Positions 1 through 8,945 of a stretch of 64,000 nt of DNA are shown here, piece after piece. Numbering within the stretch: the first letter of the stretch is position 1; each line of letters opens with the position of its first letter. Origin of the DNA: Hydrogenophaga sp. (GTDB lineage: Bacteria > Pseudomonadota > Gammaproteobacteria > Burkholderiales > Burkholderiaceae_C). Below the pieces are notes generated by a model. The model ran no database searches. It was not told where the DNA came from and was given only the letters and a program-made list of their open reading frames with translations. Made by a program: the position numbers and the translations under genes. Location of the stretch: positions 1 through 64,000 of the forward strand of contig NZ_JAOASO010000033.1 in NCBI RefSeq assembly GCF_030158645.1. Direction: 5' to 3'.

Positions 1-49
1 ACGAGCCGCCCATCATTCCGCAGCCGATCAATCCCAGTTGTTCAAACAT
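1..49 (-). CDS. tyrA: Prephenate dehydrogenase, N-terminal fragment
   Basis: Only the first 16 codons lie in the window; the gene runs off the left edge. They read MFEQLGLIGCGMMGGS, a Rossmann start with a GxGxxG-like dinucleotide loop. This fits the NAD(P)-dependent prephenate/arogenate dehydrogenase that commonly follows pheA in Burkholderiales. The start codon overlaps the pheA stop by one base (TGATG), so translation is probably coupled. The assignment rests on the short motif plus position, and another Rossmann dehydrogenase cannot be excluded. Confidence 0.7.
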   Translation of the reverse strand, partial: MFEQLGLIGCGMMGGS

Positions 50-1146
50 CATTCGTTCACCGGGTATGCGCCCAGCACCTTGTAGAAAGCGCAAAGTCCT
101 TGAAGCTCTTGCAATGCGGCGGCCACGTGGGGCTGCGATGGATGGCCGGCGATGTCGATGTAGAAGTAATACTCCCACTGTCCCGATTTGGCGGGGCGCG
201 ACTCGAAGCGCGTCATGGAGACACCGTTGTTCTTCAGGGGCACCAGCAGGTCGTGCACAGCGCCGGGCCGGTTCGGCACCGACACCACCAGACTCGTGCA
301 GTCGCGCCCCGAGGCGGGCGGCATGGCCAGCGTCTGCGGCAGGGCGATCACGGCAAAGCGCGTGCGGTTGTAGGCCTCGTCCTGGACAGCGTGCGAGACG
401 ATGTGCAGGCCGAACTGGGCCGCTGCGCGCTCGCTGGCAATCCCGGCCCATGCCGGGTTGGTGGCCGCGAGGCGGGCGCCCTCGGCGTTGCTGGAGACGG
501 CCCGCTTTTCTGCCTTGGGCAAGTGCTGTGACAGCCAGTTCTGGCATTGGGCCAGCGCCTGGGGATGCGCCATGACGACCTCGATGCCGTCCAGTGTGTT
601 GAGCTGGCGCAGCAGGTTGTGGCGCACCAGCAAGCTCACCTCACCCACCACGTGCACGGGCGAGCGCAGGAACAGGTCGAGCGACCGGGCCACCACACCT
701 TCGGTGGAGTTCTCCATGCCGACCACACCGTACTGCGCGGTGCCCGCAGCGGTGGCGTGGAAGACCTCGTCGAAATCGGCGCAGTAAATCAGGTTGGCCG
801 CACTGCCGAAGAATTCGATCGCGGCCTGTTCGCAGAAAGTGCCTTGTGGGCCCAGGACGGCCACGCGCTGTGGGGCTTCGAGTGCGAGACAGGCCGACAT
901 GATCTCGCGCCAGATCGAAGCCACGTGCTGGTTGAGCAGCGGGCCCTGGTTGGCGTCCTGGATTTTTTCAATGACCTGGGCCACGCGGTCCGGTCTGAAA
1001 AACGGCGAGCCTTCGTGGCGTTTGATGACGCCAACTTCCTCTGCCACGCGTGCGCGCTGGTTCAGGAGAGAGAGCAGCTGCTGGTCAAGCGCGTCGATCT
1101 GCACGCGCAAGGCCGCGAGGGCATCGGACTGGGTGGGTTGGGTCAT
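49..1146 (-). CDS. pheA: Bifunctional chorismate mutase/prephenate dehydratase (P-protein)
   Basis: This cytoplasmic enzyme converts chorismate to prephenate and then phenylpyruvate, the committed steps to phenylalanine. The 365-residue product has the usual P-protein layout. An AroQ-type chorismate mutase helix bundle spans about 8-88 (LRVQIDALDQQLLSLLNQRA). The prephenate dehydratase domain spans about 93-275, opening with VAVLGPQGTFCEQAA and containing the NRTRF motif. A C-terminal ACT domain at about 285-360 carries ESRPAKSGQWEYYFY, the phenylalanine feedback site. It lies 23 bases downstream of serC and overlaps tyrA by one base, so it belongs to the gyrA-serC-pheA-tyrA run. Length and all domains are complete. 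Confidence 0.97.
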   Translation of the reverse strand: MTQPTQSDALAALRVQIDALDQQLLSLLNQRARVAEEVGVIKRHEGSPFFRPDRVAQVIEKIQDANQGPLLNQHVASIWREIMSACLALEAPQRVAVLGPQGTFCEQAAIEFFGSAANLIYCADFDEVFHATAAGTAQYGVVGMENSTEGVVARSLDLFLRSPVHVVGEVSLLVRHNLLRQLNTLDGIEVVMAHPQALAQCQNWLSQHLPKAEKRAVSSNAEGARLAATNPAWAGIASERAAAQFGLHIVSHAVQDEAYNRTRFAVIALPQTLAMPPASGRDCTSLVVSVPNRPGAVHDLLVPLKNNGVSMTRFESRPAKSGQWEYYFYIDIAGHPSQPHVAAALQELQGLCAFYKVLGAYPVNE

Positions 1147-1169
1147 GTCTTCGGAAGATGCGGCCTCTT

Positions 1170-2276
1170 TCAGGCCCGTGTTTTTTCAAAGTCGCGCATG
1201 AACTGCACCAACGCTTGTACCCCTTCAAGGGGCATGGCGTTGTAGATGCTGGCGCGCATGCCGCCCACCGACTTGTGCCCCTTGAGTTGCAGCAGGCCGG
1301 CGGCCTTGGCGCCCGCCAGGAAAGCATCGTTCAAAGCTTCGTCGCGCAGGAAGAAAGGAACGTTCATGCGCGAACGGCAGTCCCGTGCGACCTTGTTGAG
1401 GTACAGCGCAGAGCTGTCGATGTAGTCGTACAGCAGCGAGGCTTTGGCGATGTTGCGCTGCTCCATGGCCGCCACGCCGCTCAGCTCGCCCTCGGTTTGG
1501 CGCTTGAGCCATTGAAACGTGAGTCCCGCCATGTAAATACTGTAGGTCGGCGGCGTGTTGTACATCGAGCCGTTGGCCGAGACGGTCTTGTAGTCGAAGG
1601 CGCTGGGGCAGATGGGCAGGGCGTGGCCGAGGAGATCCTCGCGGACCACCACGAGGGTCAGGCCGGCCGGTCCCAGATTCTTCTGCGCCCCACCGAACGC
1701 CAGGCCCACGCGCGACCAATCGATCGTTCGCGACGCCACGTGTGAGGAGAAGTCGATCACCAGCGGAGCGTCACTCCCGAGCGCCTTCAGATCGGGCAGC
1801 TCGTGAAATTCGACGCCGTGGATCGTCTCGTTGCTGCAGATATGCACGTACTGGGCCTGCGCTGCGAGCTTCCAGGAGCCCGGCTCGGGCAGGGTGGTGT
1901 GATTCGAATCTGCATTGCTGGCAGCCAAGGCAGGCTGTGCATACCGTGCCGCCTCCTTGATGGACTTCTGACTCCAACTGCCTGTCACGACAAAGTCGAC
2001 CTGACCTCCGCGCGAGAGGTTCAACGGGACAATGGCGTTCTCGGCCAACCCACCGCCCTGCATGAACAGAATGTGGAAGTTCTCGGGAATGGCGAGCAGT
2101 TCGCGCAGGTCGGCCAGCGCCGACTCCATGATGGTGCCGAACTCCTTGCCCCGGTGGCTCATCTCCATCACGCTCATGCCGCTGCCGTGCCAGTCGAGCA
2201 TGTCGTCAGCAGCCTGTTGCAGCACCTCGGCCGGCATCGCGGCCGGACCGGCGGAGAAGTTGAACGGGCGAGCCAT
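1170..2276 (-). CDS. serC: Phosphoserine aminotransferase
   Basis: This PLP enzyme converts 3-phosphohydroxypyruvate and glutamate to phosphoserine, and the equivalent 4-phosphohydroxythreonine step in PLP synthesis. The 368-residue protein starts [15 protein letters not shown], the family signature. The PLP lysine lies in [12 protein letters not shown] and the C-terminus has [18 protein letters not shown] chose the ATG at 2276 over an in-frame GTG at 2279 because it gives the family N-terminus. It overlaps the gyrA stop as TGATG with a GAGG stretch just upstream. Translational coupling to gyrA and the following pheA fits the conserved Burkholderiales order. Confidence 0.97.
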   Translation of the reverse strand: MARPFNFSAGPAAMPAEVLQQAADDMLDWHGSGMSVMEMSHRGKEFGTIMESALADLRELLAIPENFHILFMQGGGLAENAIVPLNLSRGGQVDFVVTGSWSQKSIKEAARYAQPALAASNADSNHTTLPEPGSWKLAAQAQYVHICSNETIHGVEFHELPDLKALGSDAPLVIDFSSHVASRTIDWSRVGLAFGGAQKNLGPAGLTLVVVREDLLGHALPICPSAFDYKTVSANGSMYNTPPTYSIYMAGLTFQWLKRQTEGELSGVAAMEQRNIAKASLLYDYIDSSALYLNKVARDCRSRMNVPFFLRDEALNDAFLAGAKAAGLLQLKGHKSVGGMRASIYNAMPLEGVQALVQFMRDFEKTRA

Positions 2277-4924
2277 CACGCCTCAGGACCCGGATCGTCG
2301 CCCTCGTTCGGCTCGGCCGAATCTTCAAGCTCCGGCACGTTGGCGTCGTTTTCCACGATGCGCTGCAGGCCAGAGAGCTCGGCGCCTTCGTCCAGCGCGA
2401 TCAGCGTGACACCTTGTGTGGCGCGTCCCATTTCGCGAATCTCGGAGACCCGGGTGCGCACCAACACACCCTTGTCGGTGATCAGCATGATCTCGTCGTC
2501 GGTGTGCACCAGCGTGGCGGCCACGACCTTGCCATTGCGCTCGCTTTGCTGGATCGCGATCATGCCTTTGGTGCCGCGCCCATGGCGGGTGTATTCGGAG
2601 ATCGGCGTGCGTTTGCCATAGCCGTTGATGGTGGCGGTCAGCACGCTCTGGTGCTCGTCTTCGGCCACGAGCATGGCAATCACGCTTTGCGTTTCCTCGA
2701 TCATCATGCCGCGCACACCACGCGCGTTGCGACCCATGGGGCGCACATCGTTTTCGTCAAAGCGCACAGCCTTGCCGCCATCGCTGAACAGCATCACGTC
2801 GTGCTGGCCATCGGTGAGCGCAGCGCCGATCAGGAAGTCGTTTTCGTCCAGGTCCACGGCGATGATGCCGGCCTTGCGCGGGTTGCTGAACTCGTCCAGC
2901 GCGGTCTTCTTGACCGTGCCCATGCTCGTGGCCATGAAGACGTAGCGATCCGAGGGGAACGAGCGCATTTCACCGGTGAGCGGCAGCACCACGTTGATTT
3001 TTTCGCCCTCTTGCAGCGGGAACATGTTGACGATGGGGCGCCCACGCGAACCGCGCGAACCCGCCGGCACTTCCCACACCTTGAGCCAGTAAAGCCGGCC
3101 GCGGTTGGAGAAACACAAGATGTAGTCGTGCGTGTTGGCGATGAAAAGCTGGTCGATCCAGTCGTCTTCCTTGGTGGCGGTGGCCTGTTTGCCGCGCCCG
3201 CCACGCTTTTGAGCCCGGTATTCGGAGAGCGGTTGACTCTTGATGTAGCCGCTGTGACTGAGCGTGACCACCATGTCGGTGGGTGTGATCAGGTCCTCGG
3301 TGGCCAGGTCTTGTGCGTTGTGCTCGATCTCACTGCGGCGCGCACCCAGCTTGGTCTGGCCAAACTCCTGCTTCACGACGACCAGTTCGTCGGCAATGAT
3401 GGTCGAGACGCGCTCGGGCTTGGACAGGATGTCGAGCAGATCGTCGATCTCGCCCATGACTTCCTTGTACTCCGCCACGATCTTGTCCTGTTCCAGACCG
3501 GTCAGGCGCTGCAGGCGCATTTGCAGGATTTCCTGCGCCTGGGTTTCGGAGAGTCGGTACAGACCGTCGCTGCCCATGCCGAAGGCTTTTTCCAGACCGT
3601 CGGGACGGTAGTCGTCGGCGTTGATCACGCCGCCGTCGGTGCGCGTGCGGGTGAGCATTTCGCGCACCAGCTGGCTGTCCCACGGACGCGCCATCAGTTC
3701 GGCCTTGGCCACCGGCGGCGTGGGGGACTCGCGGATGATGCGGATGAAGTCGTCGATGTTGGCCAGGGCCACGGCAAGACCCTCGAGCACGTGGCCGCGC
3801 TCACGCGCCTTGCGCAAGTTGAACACCGTGCGGCGTGTCACCACCTCGCGCCGGTGCTCCAGGAACACCTGGATCAGGTCTTTCAGATTGCACAAGCGGG
3901 GCTGACCATCAACCAATGCCACCATGTTGATGCCAAAGGTGTCCTGCAACTGCGTCTGCTTGTACAGGTTGTTGAGCACCACCTCGGGCACTTCACCGCG
4001 CTTGAGCTCGATCACCAGACGCATGCCCGATTTGTCGGACTCGTCCTGGATGTGGCTGATCCCCTCGATCTTCTTCTCGTGAACCAGCTCTGCAATGCGC
4101 TCCTGCAGGGTCTTCTTGTTCACCTGGTACGGCAATTCGTCCACGATGATCGACTGGCGCTGACCGCGATCGATGTCCTCAAAATGGCACTTGGCACGCA
4201 TGACCACACGACCACGGCCGGTGCGGTAGCCGTCCTTCACGCCATTGATACCGTAAATGATGCCGGCGGTGGGGAAATCCGGCGCCGGAATGATTTCCAT
4301 CAATTCGTCGATGGATGCTTCCGGGTTTTTCAGCAAATGCAGACAGGCGTCCACCACCTCGTTCAGGTTGTGTGGCGGAATGTTGGTGGCCATGCCCACC
4401 GCAATGCCCGATGAGCCGTTGACCAGCAAATTGGGCAGGCGCGAAGGCAATACCAAAGGCTCTTTTTCGGAGCCGTCGTAGTTCGGGCCGAAATTGACGG
4501 TTTCTTTGTCGATATCGGCCAGCATCTCGTGCGAGATCTTGGACAGGCGAATTTCCGTGTAACGCATGGCGGCGGCGTTGTCACCGTCCACCGAGCCGAA
4601 GTTGCCCTGACCGTCCACCAGCATGTGACGCAGCGAAAAGTCTTGCGCCATGCGCACGATCGTGTCGTAGACCGCGCTGTCGCCGTGGGGGTGGTACTTA
4701 CCGATCACGTCACCCACGATACGGGCCGATTTTTTGTAAGGCCGGTTCCAGTCGTTGTTGAGCTCGTGCATGGCAAACAGCACTCGCCGGTGCACGGGCT
4801 TGAGGCCGTCTCGCGCATCGGGCAGCGCCCGCCCGACGATCACGCTCATCGCGTAGTCGAGGTAGCTGCGGCGCATCTCCTCTTCAAGACTGATGGGCAA
4901 GGTCTCTTTGGCGAACTGTGTCAT
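2276..4924 (-). CDS. gyrA: DNA gyrase subunit A
   Basis: This is the breakage-reunion subunit of DNA gyrase, acting with GyrB to introduce negative supercoils. The 882-residue protein has the catalytic tyrosine at Y122 ([11 protein letters not shown]). Its quinolone-resistance region ([19 protein letters not shown]) uses E. coli numbering and keeps S83 and D87, the sensitive-type residues. The GyrA box is present ([10 protein letters not shown]), followed by the six-bladed C-terminal wrapping domain and an acidic tail. It is the first gene of the minus-strand run gyrA-serC-pheA-tyrA. A possible -10 (TAAAAT at 4974-4969) lies upstream without a convincing -35. Confidence 0.98.
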   Translation of the reverse strand: MTQFAKETLPISLEEEMRRSYLDYAMSVIVGRALPDARDGLKPVHRRVLFAMHELNNDWNRPYKKSARIVGDVIGKYHPHGDSAVYDTIVRMAQDFSLRHMLVDGQGNFGSVDGDNAAAMRYTEIRLSKISHEMLADIDKETVNFGPNYDGSEKEPLVLPSRLPNLLVNGSSGIAVGMATNIPPHNLNEVVDACLHLLKNPEASIDELMEIIPAPDFPTAGIIYGINGVKDGYRTGRGRVVMRAKCHFEDIDRGQRQSIIVDELPYQVNKKTLQERIAELVHEKKIEGISHIQDESDKSGMRLVIELKRGEVPEVVLNNLYKQTQLQDTFGINMVALVDGQPRLCNLKDLIQVFLEHRREVVTRRTVFNLRKARERGHVLEGLAVALANIDDFIRIIRESPTPPVAKAELMARPWDSQLVREMLTRTRTDGGVINADDYRPDGLEKAFGMGSDGLYRLSETQAQEILQMRLQRLTGLEQDKIVAEYKEVMGEIDDLLDILSKPERVSTIIADELVVVKQEFGQTKLGARRSEIEHNAQDLATEDLITPTDMVVTLSHSGYIKSQPLSEYRAQKRGGRGKQATATKEDDWIDQLFIANTHDYILCFSNRGRLYWLKVWEVPAGSRGSRGRPIVNMFPLQEGEKINVVLPLTGEMRSFPSDRYVFMATSMGTVKKTALDEFSNPRKAGIIAVDLDENDFLIGAALTDGQHDVMLFSDGGKAVRFDENDVRPMGRNARGVRGMMIEETQSVIAMLVAEDEHQSVLTATINGYGKRTPISEYTRHGRGTKGMIAIQQSERNGKVVAATLVHTDDEIMLITDKGVLVRTRVSEIREMGRATQGVTLIALDEGAELSGLQRIVENDANVPELEDSAEPNEGDDPGPEA

Positions 4925-5183
4925 GAGCGGAGCTGGTGTGCGTCGGATGGGCCAAAAGGCAACCTGTCATTTTACGGGTCACGCGGATCACGCCCCGTTG
5001 AGCGTTTTGTTGTAGCACGACAACGAATGAGCGCGCGCTCAGACCGCAGTCACCGGGGTGCCTGCCACCGGCGGTCGGCTCGATAGCGCTTGTGGCACAA
5101 TGAAATCCAACGTTTTGAGTGGTGGTCACTTCAAGCGTCTTTTTTTGTACGCAGTCCGTCTGCGGCTTACCAAGAGGAAAACC

Positions 5184-5828
5184 ATGAAAAAACTCAACAA
5201 AGTGGCAATGCTGATCGCAACCGCCGCCATGGCAACGGCTGCTGGCGCTCAAACGATCGACAACTGGCGCAATGGCACCAGCGAGCTGGTCTGGAAAAAC
5301 GGCACCAACGAACTGTGCTGGCGTGATGCAAGCTGGACGCCTGCAACGGCCGCTGTCGGCTGCGACGGCGCGATCGTGCCGGTTGCCGCACCAGCTGCTG
5401 CCCCTGCCGCACCAGCGCCTGCCGCTGCCAAGCCCGCACCTGCGCCAGCCGCTGCCCCTGCGCCTGCCGCATCGAAAGTCACCTACGCCGCTGATGCGTT
5501 CTTCGACTTCGACAAGGCCGTGCTCAAGCCAGAAGGCAAAGCCAAGCTGGACGACCTCGCCAGCAAAGTGTCCGGCATCAACCTGGAAGTCGTGATCGCT
5601 GTGGGTCACACCGACTCCACCGGCGCCGCTGGTTACAACCAGGCCCTGTCGAACCGCCGCGCTGAAGCCGTCAAGGCTTACCTGGTGAGCAAGGGCATCG
5701 AAAGCAACCGCATCTACACCGAAGGCAAGGGCCTGACCCAGCCAGTGGCCGACAACGCCACCCGCGAAGGCCGTGCCAAGAACCGTCGCGTGGAAGTCGA
5801 AGTCGTTGGCACCCGCGCCAACAAGTAA
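5184..5828 (+). CDS. OmpA-family outer membrane protein
   Basis: The 214-residue protein has a Sec signal peptide ([20 protein letters not shown], cleavage near AGAQ). A short N-terminal region follows, then an Ala/Pro-rich linker at about 65-95, then an OmpA C-terminal peptidoglycan-binding domain. That domain contains [40 protein letters not shown] and the closing [14 protein letters not shown]. The domain anchors the outer membrane to peptidoglycan through diaminopimelate. No eight-strand beta barrel is evident, so it is a short OmpA-like protein rather than classical OmpA. The ATG at 5184 follows AGAGGAAAACC, and a strong terminator follows the gene, indicating a monocistronic unit. Confidence 0.93.
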   Translation: MKKLNKVAMLIATAAMATAAGAQTIDNWRNGTSELVWKNGTNELCWRDASWTPATAAVGCDGAIVPVAAPAAAPAAPAPAAAKPAPAPAAAPAPAASKVTYAADAFFDFDKAVLKPEGKAKLDDLASKVSGINLEVVIAVGHTDSTGAAGYNQALSNRRAEAVKAYLVSKGIESNRIYTEGKGLTQPVADNATREGRAKNRRVEVEVVGTRANK

Positions 5829-5846
5829 ACCTCTGGTTTGCTCTTG

Positions 5847-5873
5847 AAAAACCGCGCCAAGGCGCGGTTTTTT
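5847..5873 (+). terminator. Rho-independent terminator after the ompA-like gene
   Basis: AAAAACCGCGCC pairs with GGCGCGGTTTTTT around an AA loop, 18 bases after the stop codon. The GC-rich stem and T-run are textbook intrinsic terminator features. Confidence 0.93.
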
Positions 5874-5896
5874 CATGGGCTGACGATAATCAAGCC

Positions 5897-6604
5897 ATGA
5901 ATCCAAACATCAATGCCGACCCCGCGGAGTTGGCCAAGTTTTCCGATCTCGCACATCGCTGGTGGGATCCTGAGAGCGAATTTCGGCCCCTGCATCAGAT
6001 CAATCCCTTGCGGTTGACCTGGATTGACGGTGTGGTCAGCCTCAAGGGCAAGCGGGTCCTGGACATCGGTTGCGGCGGTGGGATTCTTTCGGACGCCATG
6101 GCACGCAAAGGCGCGTTCGTCACCGGCATCGATTTGTCAACCAAAGCGCTGCGGGTGGCGCAGTTGCACGCGCTGGAGGCCGGTACCACCAACGTCGAGT
6201 ATCAGGAAATCAGCGCCGAGTCCATGGCCCTGCAGGAGCCACAAGCGTTTGACGTGGTCACCTGCATGGAGATGCTGGAGCATGTGCCCGATCCCGCCTC
6301 CGTCGTACGGGCTTGCGCTGCACTGGTCAAACCCGGCGGCTGGGTGTTTTTTTCGACATTGAATCGAAATCCGAAGGCATTTTTGTTCGCCATCCTCGGT
6401 GCTGAGTACGTTTTGCAATTGCTGCCCAAAGGTACCCACGAATACGCGAAATTCATCAAGCCCAGTGAATTGGCCCGGTACAGCCGAGAGGTTGGGCTTG
6501 AGCTCACCCAGACACGTGGCATGGAATACAACCCCCTCACGCGACGTTATTGGCTGAGTGACGACACCAGCGTCAACTACATGTTTTCCACCCGCAAGAC
6601 ATGA
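5897..6604 (+). CDS. ubiG: Ubiquinone biosynthesis O-methyltransferase
   Basis: This SAM-dependent enzyme performs both O-methylation steps of ubiquinone synthesis. The 235-residue protein begins with the UbiG-typical [20 protein letters not shown]. It has the SAM-binding motif [16 protein letters not shown] near residues 54-69, the post-motif [11 protein letters not shown], and the late UbiG block [16 protein letters not shown]. Its stop overlaps the gph start (ATGA), so the two form an operon, a conserved pair in betaproteobacteria. Confidence 0.97.
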   Translation: MNPNINADPAELAKFSDLAHRWWDPESEFRPLHQINPLRLTWIDGVVSLKGKRVLDIGCGGGILSDAMARKGAFVTGIDLSTKALRVAQLHALEAGTTNVEYQEISAESMALQEPQAFDVVTCMEMLEHVPDPASVVRACAALVKPGGWVFFSTLNRNPKAFLFAILGAEYVLQLLPKGTHEYAKFIKPSELARYSREVGLELTQTRGMEYNPLTRRYWLSDDTSVNYMFSTRKT

Positions 6605-7278
6605 GGCAAGGGGTGTTTCAAGGCGTGCGTGCGGTGTTGTTTGATCTGGACGGCACGTTGATCGACAGTGCGCCGGATCTGGGGGCCGCAGCGGATGAAA
6701 TGCGCTTGCGTCGTGGCATGGTGTCCAAACCGGCGGCTGAGTACCGTCCACATGTGGGTTCTGGCGCCCGTGGCATGCTGCAGGTCGCTTTCGGCATGGA
6801 TGCCCAGCATCAAGACTACGAGCAATACAAGGAAGAGTTCTTCGTCCATTACGAAAGCTGCTTGACACAGCGCACAAGGCCCTTTGAAGGTGTTGATCAG
6901 CTGGTGGTCGCCTTGCTGCAACGCGGGTTGCGCTGGGGGGTGGTGACCAACAAGGCGCAGCGTTTCACGTCCCCCATCACCCGGTCCATGGTCCTGTTCG
7001 ATTCTGCGGCCACGGTGATCAGTGGGGACACCACGCCGCACGCCAAGCCACACCCTGAGCCCTTGCTGGAGGCGGCTCGCCGCCTGTCGTTGCGGCCGGC
7101 GGATTGTGTCTATGTGGGCGATGACGAGCGCGACATCCGGGCCGGGCGTGCGGCCGGCATGGGGACGGTGGCGGCCCGGTACGGTTATCTCGGTGCCGGA
7201 GCCGATGTGGCCAGCTGGGGCGCCGACGCGGAAGTTTCTTCTCCACTGCAGCTCTTGCAATTGCTCGAACCGTCTTAA
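6601..7278 (+). CDS. gph: Phosphoglycolate phosphatase-like HAD hydrolase
   Basis: This HAD-superfamily phosphatase likely removes 2-phosphoglycolate made during DNA repair or oxygenation. HAD motif I is [16 protein letters not shown] at about 11-26, motif II is VVTNKAQR, and motif III/IV is [18 protein letters not shown]. The 225 residues match the family. Translation is coupled to ubiG by ATGA. The 3' end of the gene contains the ssrA promoter. Some annotations of this neighbour call it MupP or a generic HAD-IA hydrolase, so the exact substrate is inferred. Confidence 0.88.
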   Translation: MRQGVFQGVRAVLFDLDGTLIDSAPDLGAAADEMRLRRGMVSKPAAEYRPHVGSGARGMLQVAFGMDAQHQDYEQYKEEFFVHYESCLTQRTRPFEGVDQLVVALLQRGLRWGVVTNKAQRFTSPITRSMVLFDSAATVISGDTTPHAKPHPEPLLEAARRLSLRPADCVYVGDDERDIRAGRAAGMGTVAARYGYLGAGADVASWGADAEVSSPLQLLQLLEPS

Positions 7279-7281
7279 AAT
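7254..7281 (+). promoter_or_regulatory. Candidate sigma-70 promoter of ssrA
   Basis: A -10 box TAAAAT sits at 7276-7281, nine bases before the tmRNA 5' end. CTTGCA at 7254-7259 is a possible -35 with 16-base spacing. It lies inside and just past the end of gph, as expected for an independently transcribed stable RNA. Confidence 0.6.
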
Positions 7282-7290
7282 AGCGACCTT

Positions 7291-7667
7291 GGGGCTGCAC
7301 TGGTTTCGACGTGGGTTCGGACGCGCAGCAGGGCATGTCGAGGTTCTGTCACCTCGTAAAGCAACAGAAAAAAACCAACTGCAAACGACGAACGTTTCGC
7401 ACTCGCCGCTTAATCAGCGGTGAGCCTTGCAACAGCAGGCCGATGGGCTGGGCAAGGGGGTCGCAAGACCTCCCGGCTGCAAGGATAATTTCATCGGCTG
7501 GCTTTGCGTCGGGCACCTTGACGCAGGGCGAGACTCAAGGATGCTGGCTTCCCGTTTAGCGTGCCACTGCGCGACTCGGGCGGCGAGACTCAAATCAGAC
7601 GGCTACACATGTAGAACTGCTCGAAGAAGGCTTGCGGACGGGGGTTCAAATCCCCCCAGCTCCACCA
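7291..7667 (+). ncRNA. ssrA: Transfer-messenger RNA (tmRNA)
   Basis: This RNA rescues stalled ribosomes by trans-translation. The 5' end GGGGCTGCACTGGTTTCGAC and the 3' end with the T-arm GGGGTTCAAATCCCCC and terminal CCA are diagnostic. The acceptor stem pairs GGGGCUG with CAGCUCC. The tag reading frame at 7381-7413 (GCA AAC GAC ... GCT TAA) encodes ANDERFALAA, a betaproteobacterial tag. The 377-nt length is normal for one-piece tmRNA. It is followed by its own terminator. Confidence 0.98.
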
Positions 7668-7673
7668 TCCAAA

Positions 7674-7713
7674 AAAACCCAAGTGATTGAGTTCACTTGG
7701 GTTTTGTTTTTTT
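7674..7713 (+). terminator. Rho-independent terminator of ssrA
   Basis: AAACCCAAGTGA and TTCACTTGGGTTT form a 12-base stem around a short loop, followed by TGTTTTTTT. It begins seven bases after the tmRNA CCA end. Confidence 0.93.
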
Positions 7714-7754
7714 CCGGGTACCTGCTGCAAACGGCCTGCACCCGCGCCGTCCGG

Positions 7755-8183
7755 TCACTTCGCCTGCAGGCGGTTGATGTATTCCAGCAGCCCCAGGATG
7801 CGCGCGCGCACGTGTGCCTCGGCGTTGTAGGGCGCCTCCATGAAGTACTCGGCGTCCTTGATGCGGTAGTCGCGACCCCACACGGGCATGTCGCGTGAAC
7901 CGTGGGACGGCACTTCTGCGCCGTCGATCACGTCATACAGCCGACTCATCGGCAGCACGCCGCCGTTGTTTTTTGCAAGCAGCGTGAGGTCTGGCGGGCT
8001 CTTGGTCAGGAAGGGCACGAGCGCGCCGTTGCCCTTGCCGCCGATGCCGTGGCAACTGGCGCAATTGGCGTCGAACTCCCGTTTGCCGGGGTCGACGGAG
8101 GCCGATCGCGCCTGCGCCAGTGCGTTGCCGGTGAGCGCTGTCAGGCCCAGTGCGAGCCACAGTGCGTGGTGGATGTTTTTCAT
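7755..8183 (-). CDS. Small periplasmic c-type cytochrome
   Basis: The 142-residue protein has a signal peptide of about 22-24 residues (MKNIHHALWLALGLTALTGN, then ALAQ). One covalent heme site, CASCH, lies at residues 41-45, and RDMPVWG later probably supplies the axial methionine. It is a class I monoheme cytochrome, likely a periplasmic electron carrier; the partner oxidase is not in the window. I chose the ATG at 8183 rather than an upstream in-frame ATG because it starts the signal peptide. A dyad TTGAGCAGCCTCAA is centred about 66 bases upstream, suggesting FNR-type control. Confidence 0.9.
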   Translation of the reverse strand: MKNIHHALWLALGLTALTGNALAQARSASVDPGKREFDANCASCHGIGGKGNGALVPFLTKSPPDLTLLAKNNGGVLPMSRLYDVIDGAEVPSHGSRDMPVWGRDYRIKDAEYFMEAPYNAEAHVRARILGLLEYINRLQAK

Positions 8184-8242
8184 GTGGGTCTCCGGTGGTT
8201 GTGGACGGGCGTCCATGTTCTCGTTGCCGCGGGCCTTGCCGA

Positions 8243-8256
8243 TTGAGCAGCCTCAA
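8243..8256. promoter_or_regulatory. Putative CRP/FNR-family operator (site A, cytochrome c gene)
   Basis: TTGAGCAGCCTCAA is a perfect TTGAG-N4-CTCAA inverted repeat. On the minus strand GAACAT at 8220-8215 lies where a -10 would sit if the dyad were centred near -41.5, the class II activator position. Three similar dyads precede other units in this block. Confidence 0.55.
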
Positions 8257-8371
8257 CCGCCCTGCAATTGCGCGTGCGATGCGTCCGGCACATCGGCAGG
8301 ACCGGGGCGCGGCGCTGCTGTGAGGCCAGGCGAGGCCTGGGGCACCGGCAGCTGCCCTGCTTCGGGGTGGG

Positions 8372-8821
8372 TCACCGCGCCGGCCTGTGCAGTTCCCGCA
8401 GGCGGGTTTCGAGGGAGTCGATGTCCAGGCGGGTGTAATCGGCGTCTTGGGTCCATTGCAGACGGGCGGCCACGGCCGGAGTCAGCGTGGCCCTGAGTTC
8501 GCCCAGAAAGGGGCTGGAGGCGGCCACCCACAGGATGTCGTATTCGCCTTGTGTGAGGCCTTGTTCCAGCCGTGCTGCCAGTTCGCGGGCGAACTGGTGC
8601 AGCACCTTTTGCCGCGTGCTGGTGTGCGTCTCGAAGTGTGCGGCGGCGCTGCTGTGGTCGCTGCTCTCGTGCCCTTGCCGGTCGCGTTGGAGATCGCTGT
8701 GCTTGAGCCGACCCTCGGGGAAATCAATGGTCTCCAGCGCCACCAGCGGGTCGCCCACGCCGGTGCGGCTGAAGATGCGGGCGAGAGACCCGTTGGCGAC
8801 CAGAATCCACTGTTGTTTCAT
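8372..8821 (-). CDS. Host attachment protein / baeRF-like protein
   Basis: The 149-residue protein starts MKQQWILVANGSLARIF, the typical opening of the 'protein required for attachment to host cells' family. That family was later linked to bacterial eRF1-like (baeRF) folds, so a ribosome-related stress role is possible. A charged middle follows (LKHSDLQRDRQGHESSD), then a helical domain with QFARELAARLEQGL and a C-terminal VAASSPFLGELRATL. No signal peptide or membrane segment is seen, so it is cytoplasmic despite the family name. The ATG at 8821 was chosen because upstream codons do not match the family. A perfect TTGAGCATGCTCAA dyad lies about 63 bases upstream. Confidence 0.82.
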   Translation of the reverse strand: MKQQWILVANGSLARIFSRTGVGDPLVALETIDFPEGRLKHSDLQRDRQGHESSDHSSAAAHFETHTSTRQKVLHQFARELAARLEQGLTQGEYDILWVAASSPFLGELRATLTPAVAARLQWTQDADYTRLDIDSLETRLRELHRPAR

Positions 8822-8877
8822 GGCGGGTCCTTTGGATGCGAAGGCCACCACTCTGGGGCCAGCGTGAGCGCGCGCCA

Positions 8878-8891
8878 TTGAGCATGCTCAA
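8878..8891. promoter_or_regulatory. Putative CRP/FNR-family operator (site B, host attachment gene)
   Basis: TTGAGCATGCTCAA is a perfect inverted repeat between the CFA synthase stop and the downstream gene start. Its spacing to the start codon nearly equals that of site A, which supports a shared regulator. Confidence 0.55.
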
Positions 8892-8945
8892 GCGTGCCCG
8901 GCAAACCGCATAGTGGGCCGACATCCGGCCCTGAGGTCCAGGCGG

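Noticed and set aside
2414-4414. A 666-codon plus-strand reading frame opposite gyrA
   Set aside because: It is an antisense shadow of the GC-rich gyrA gene, with low-complexity composition and no recognisable domain.
8316-8345. Hairpin CCAGGCCTCGCCTGG after the host-attachment gene
   Set aside because: It has no T-run, so it cannot be called an intrinsic terminator.
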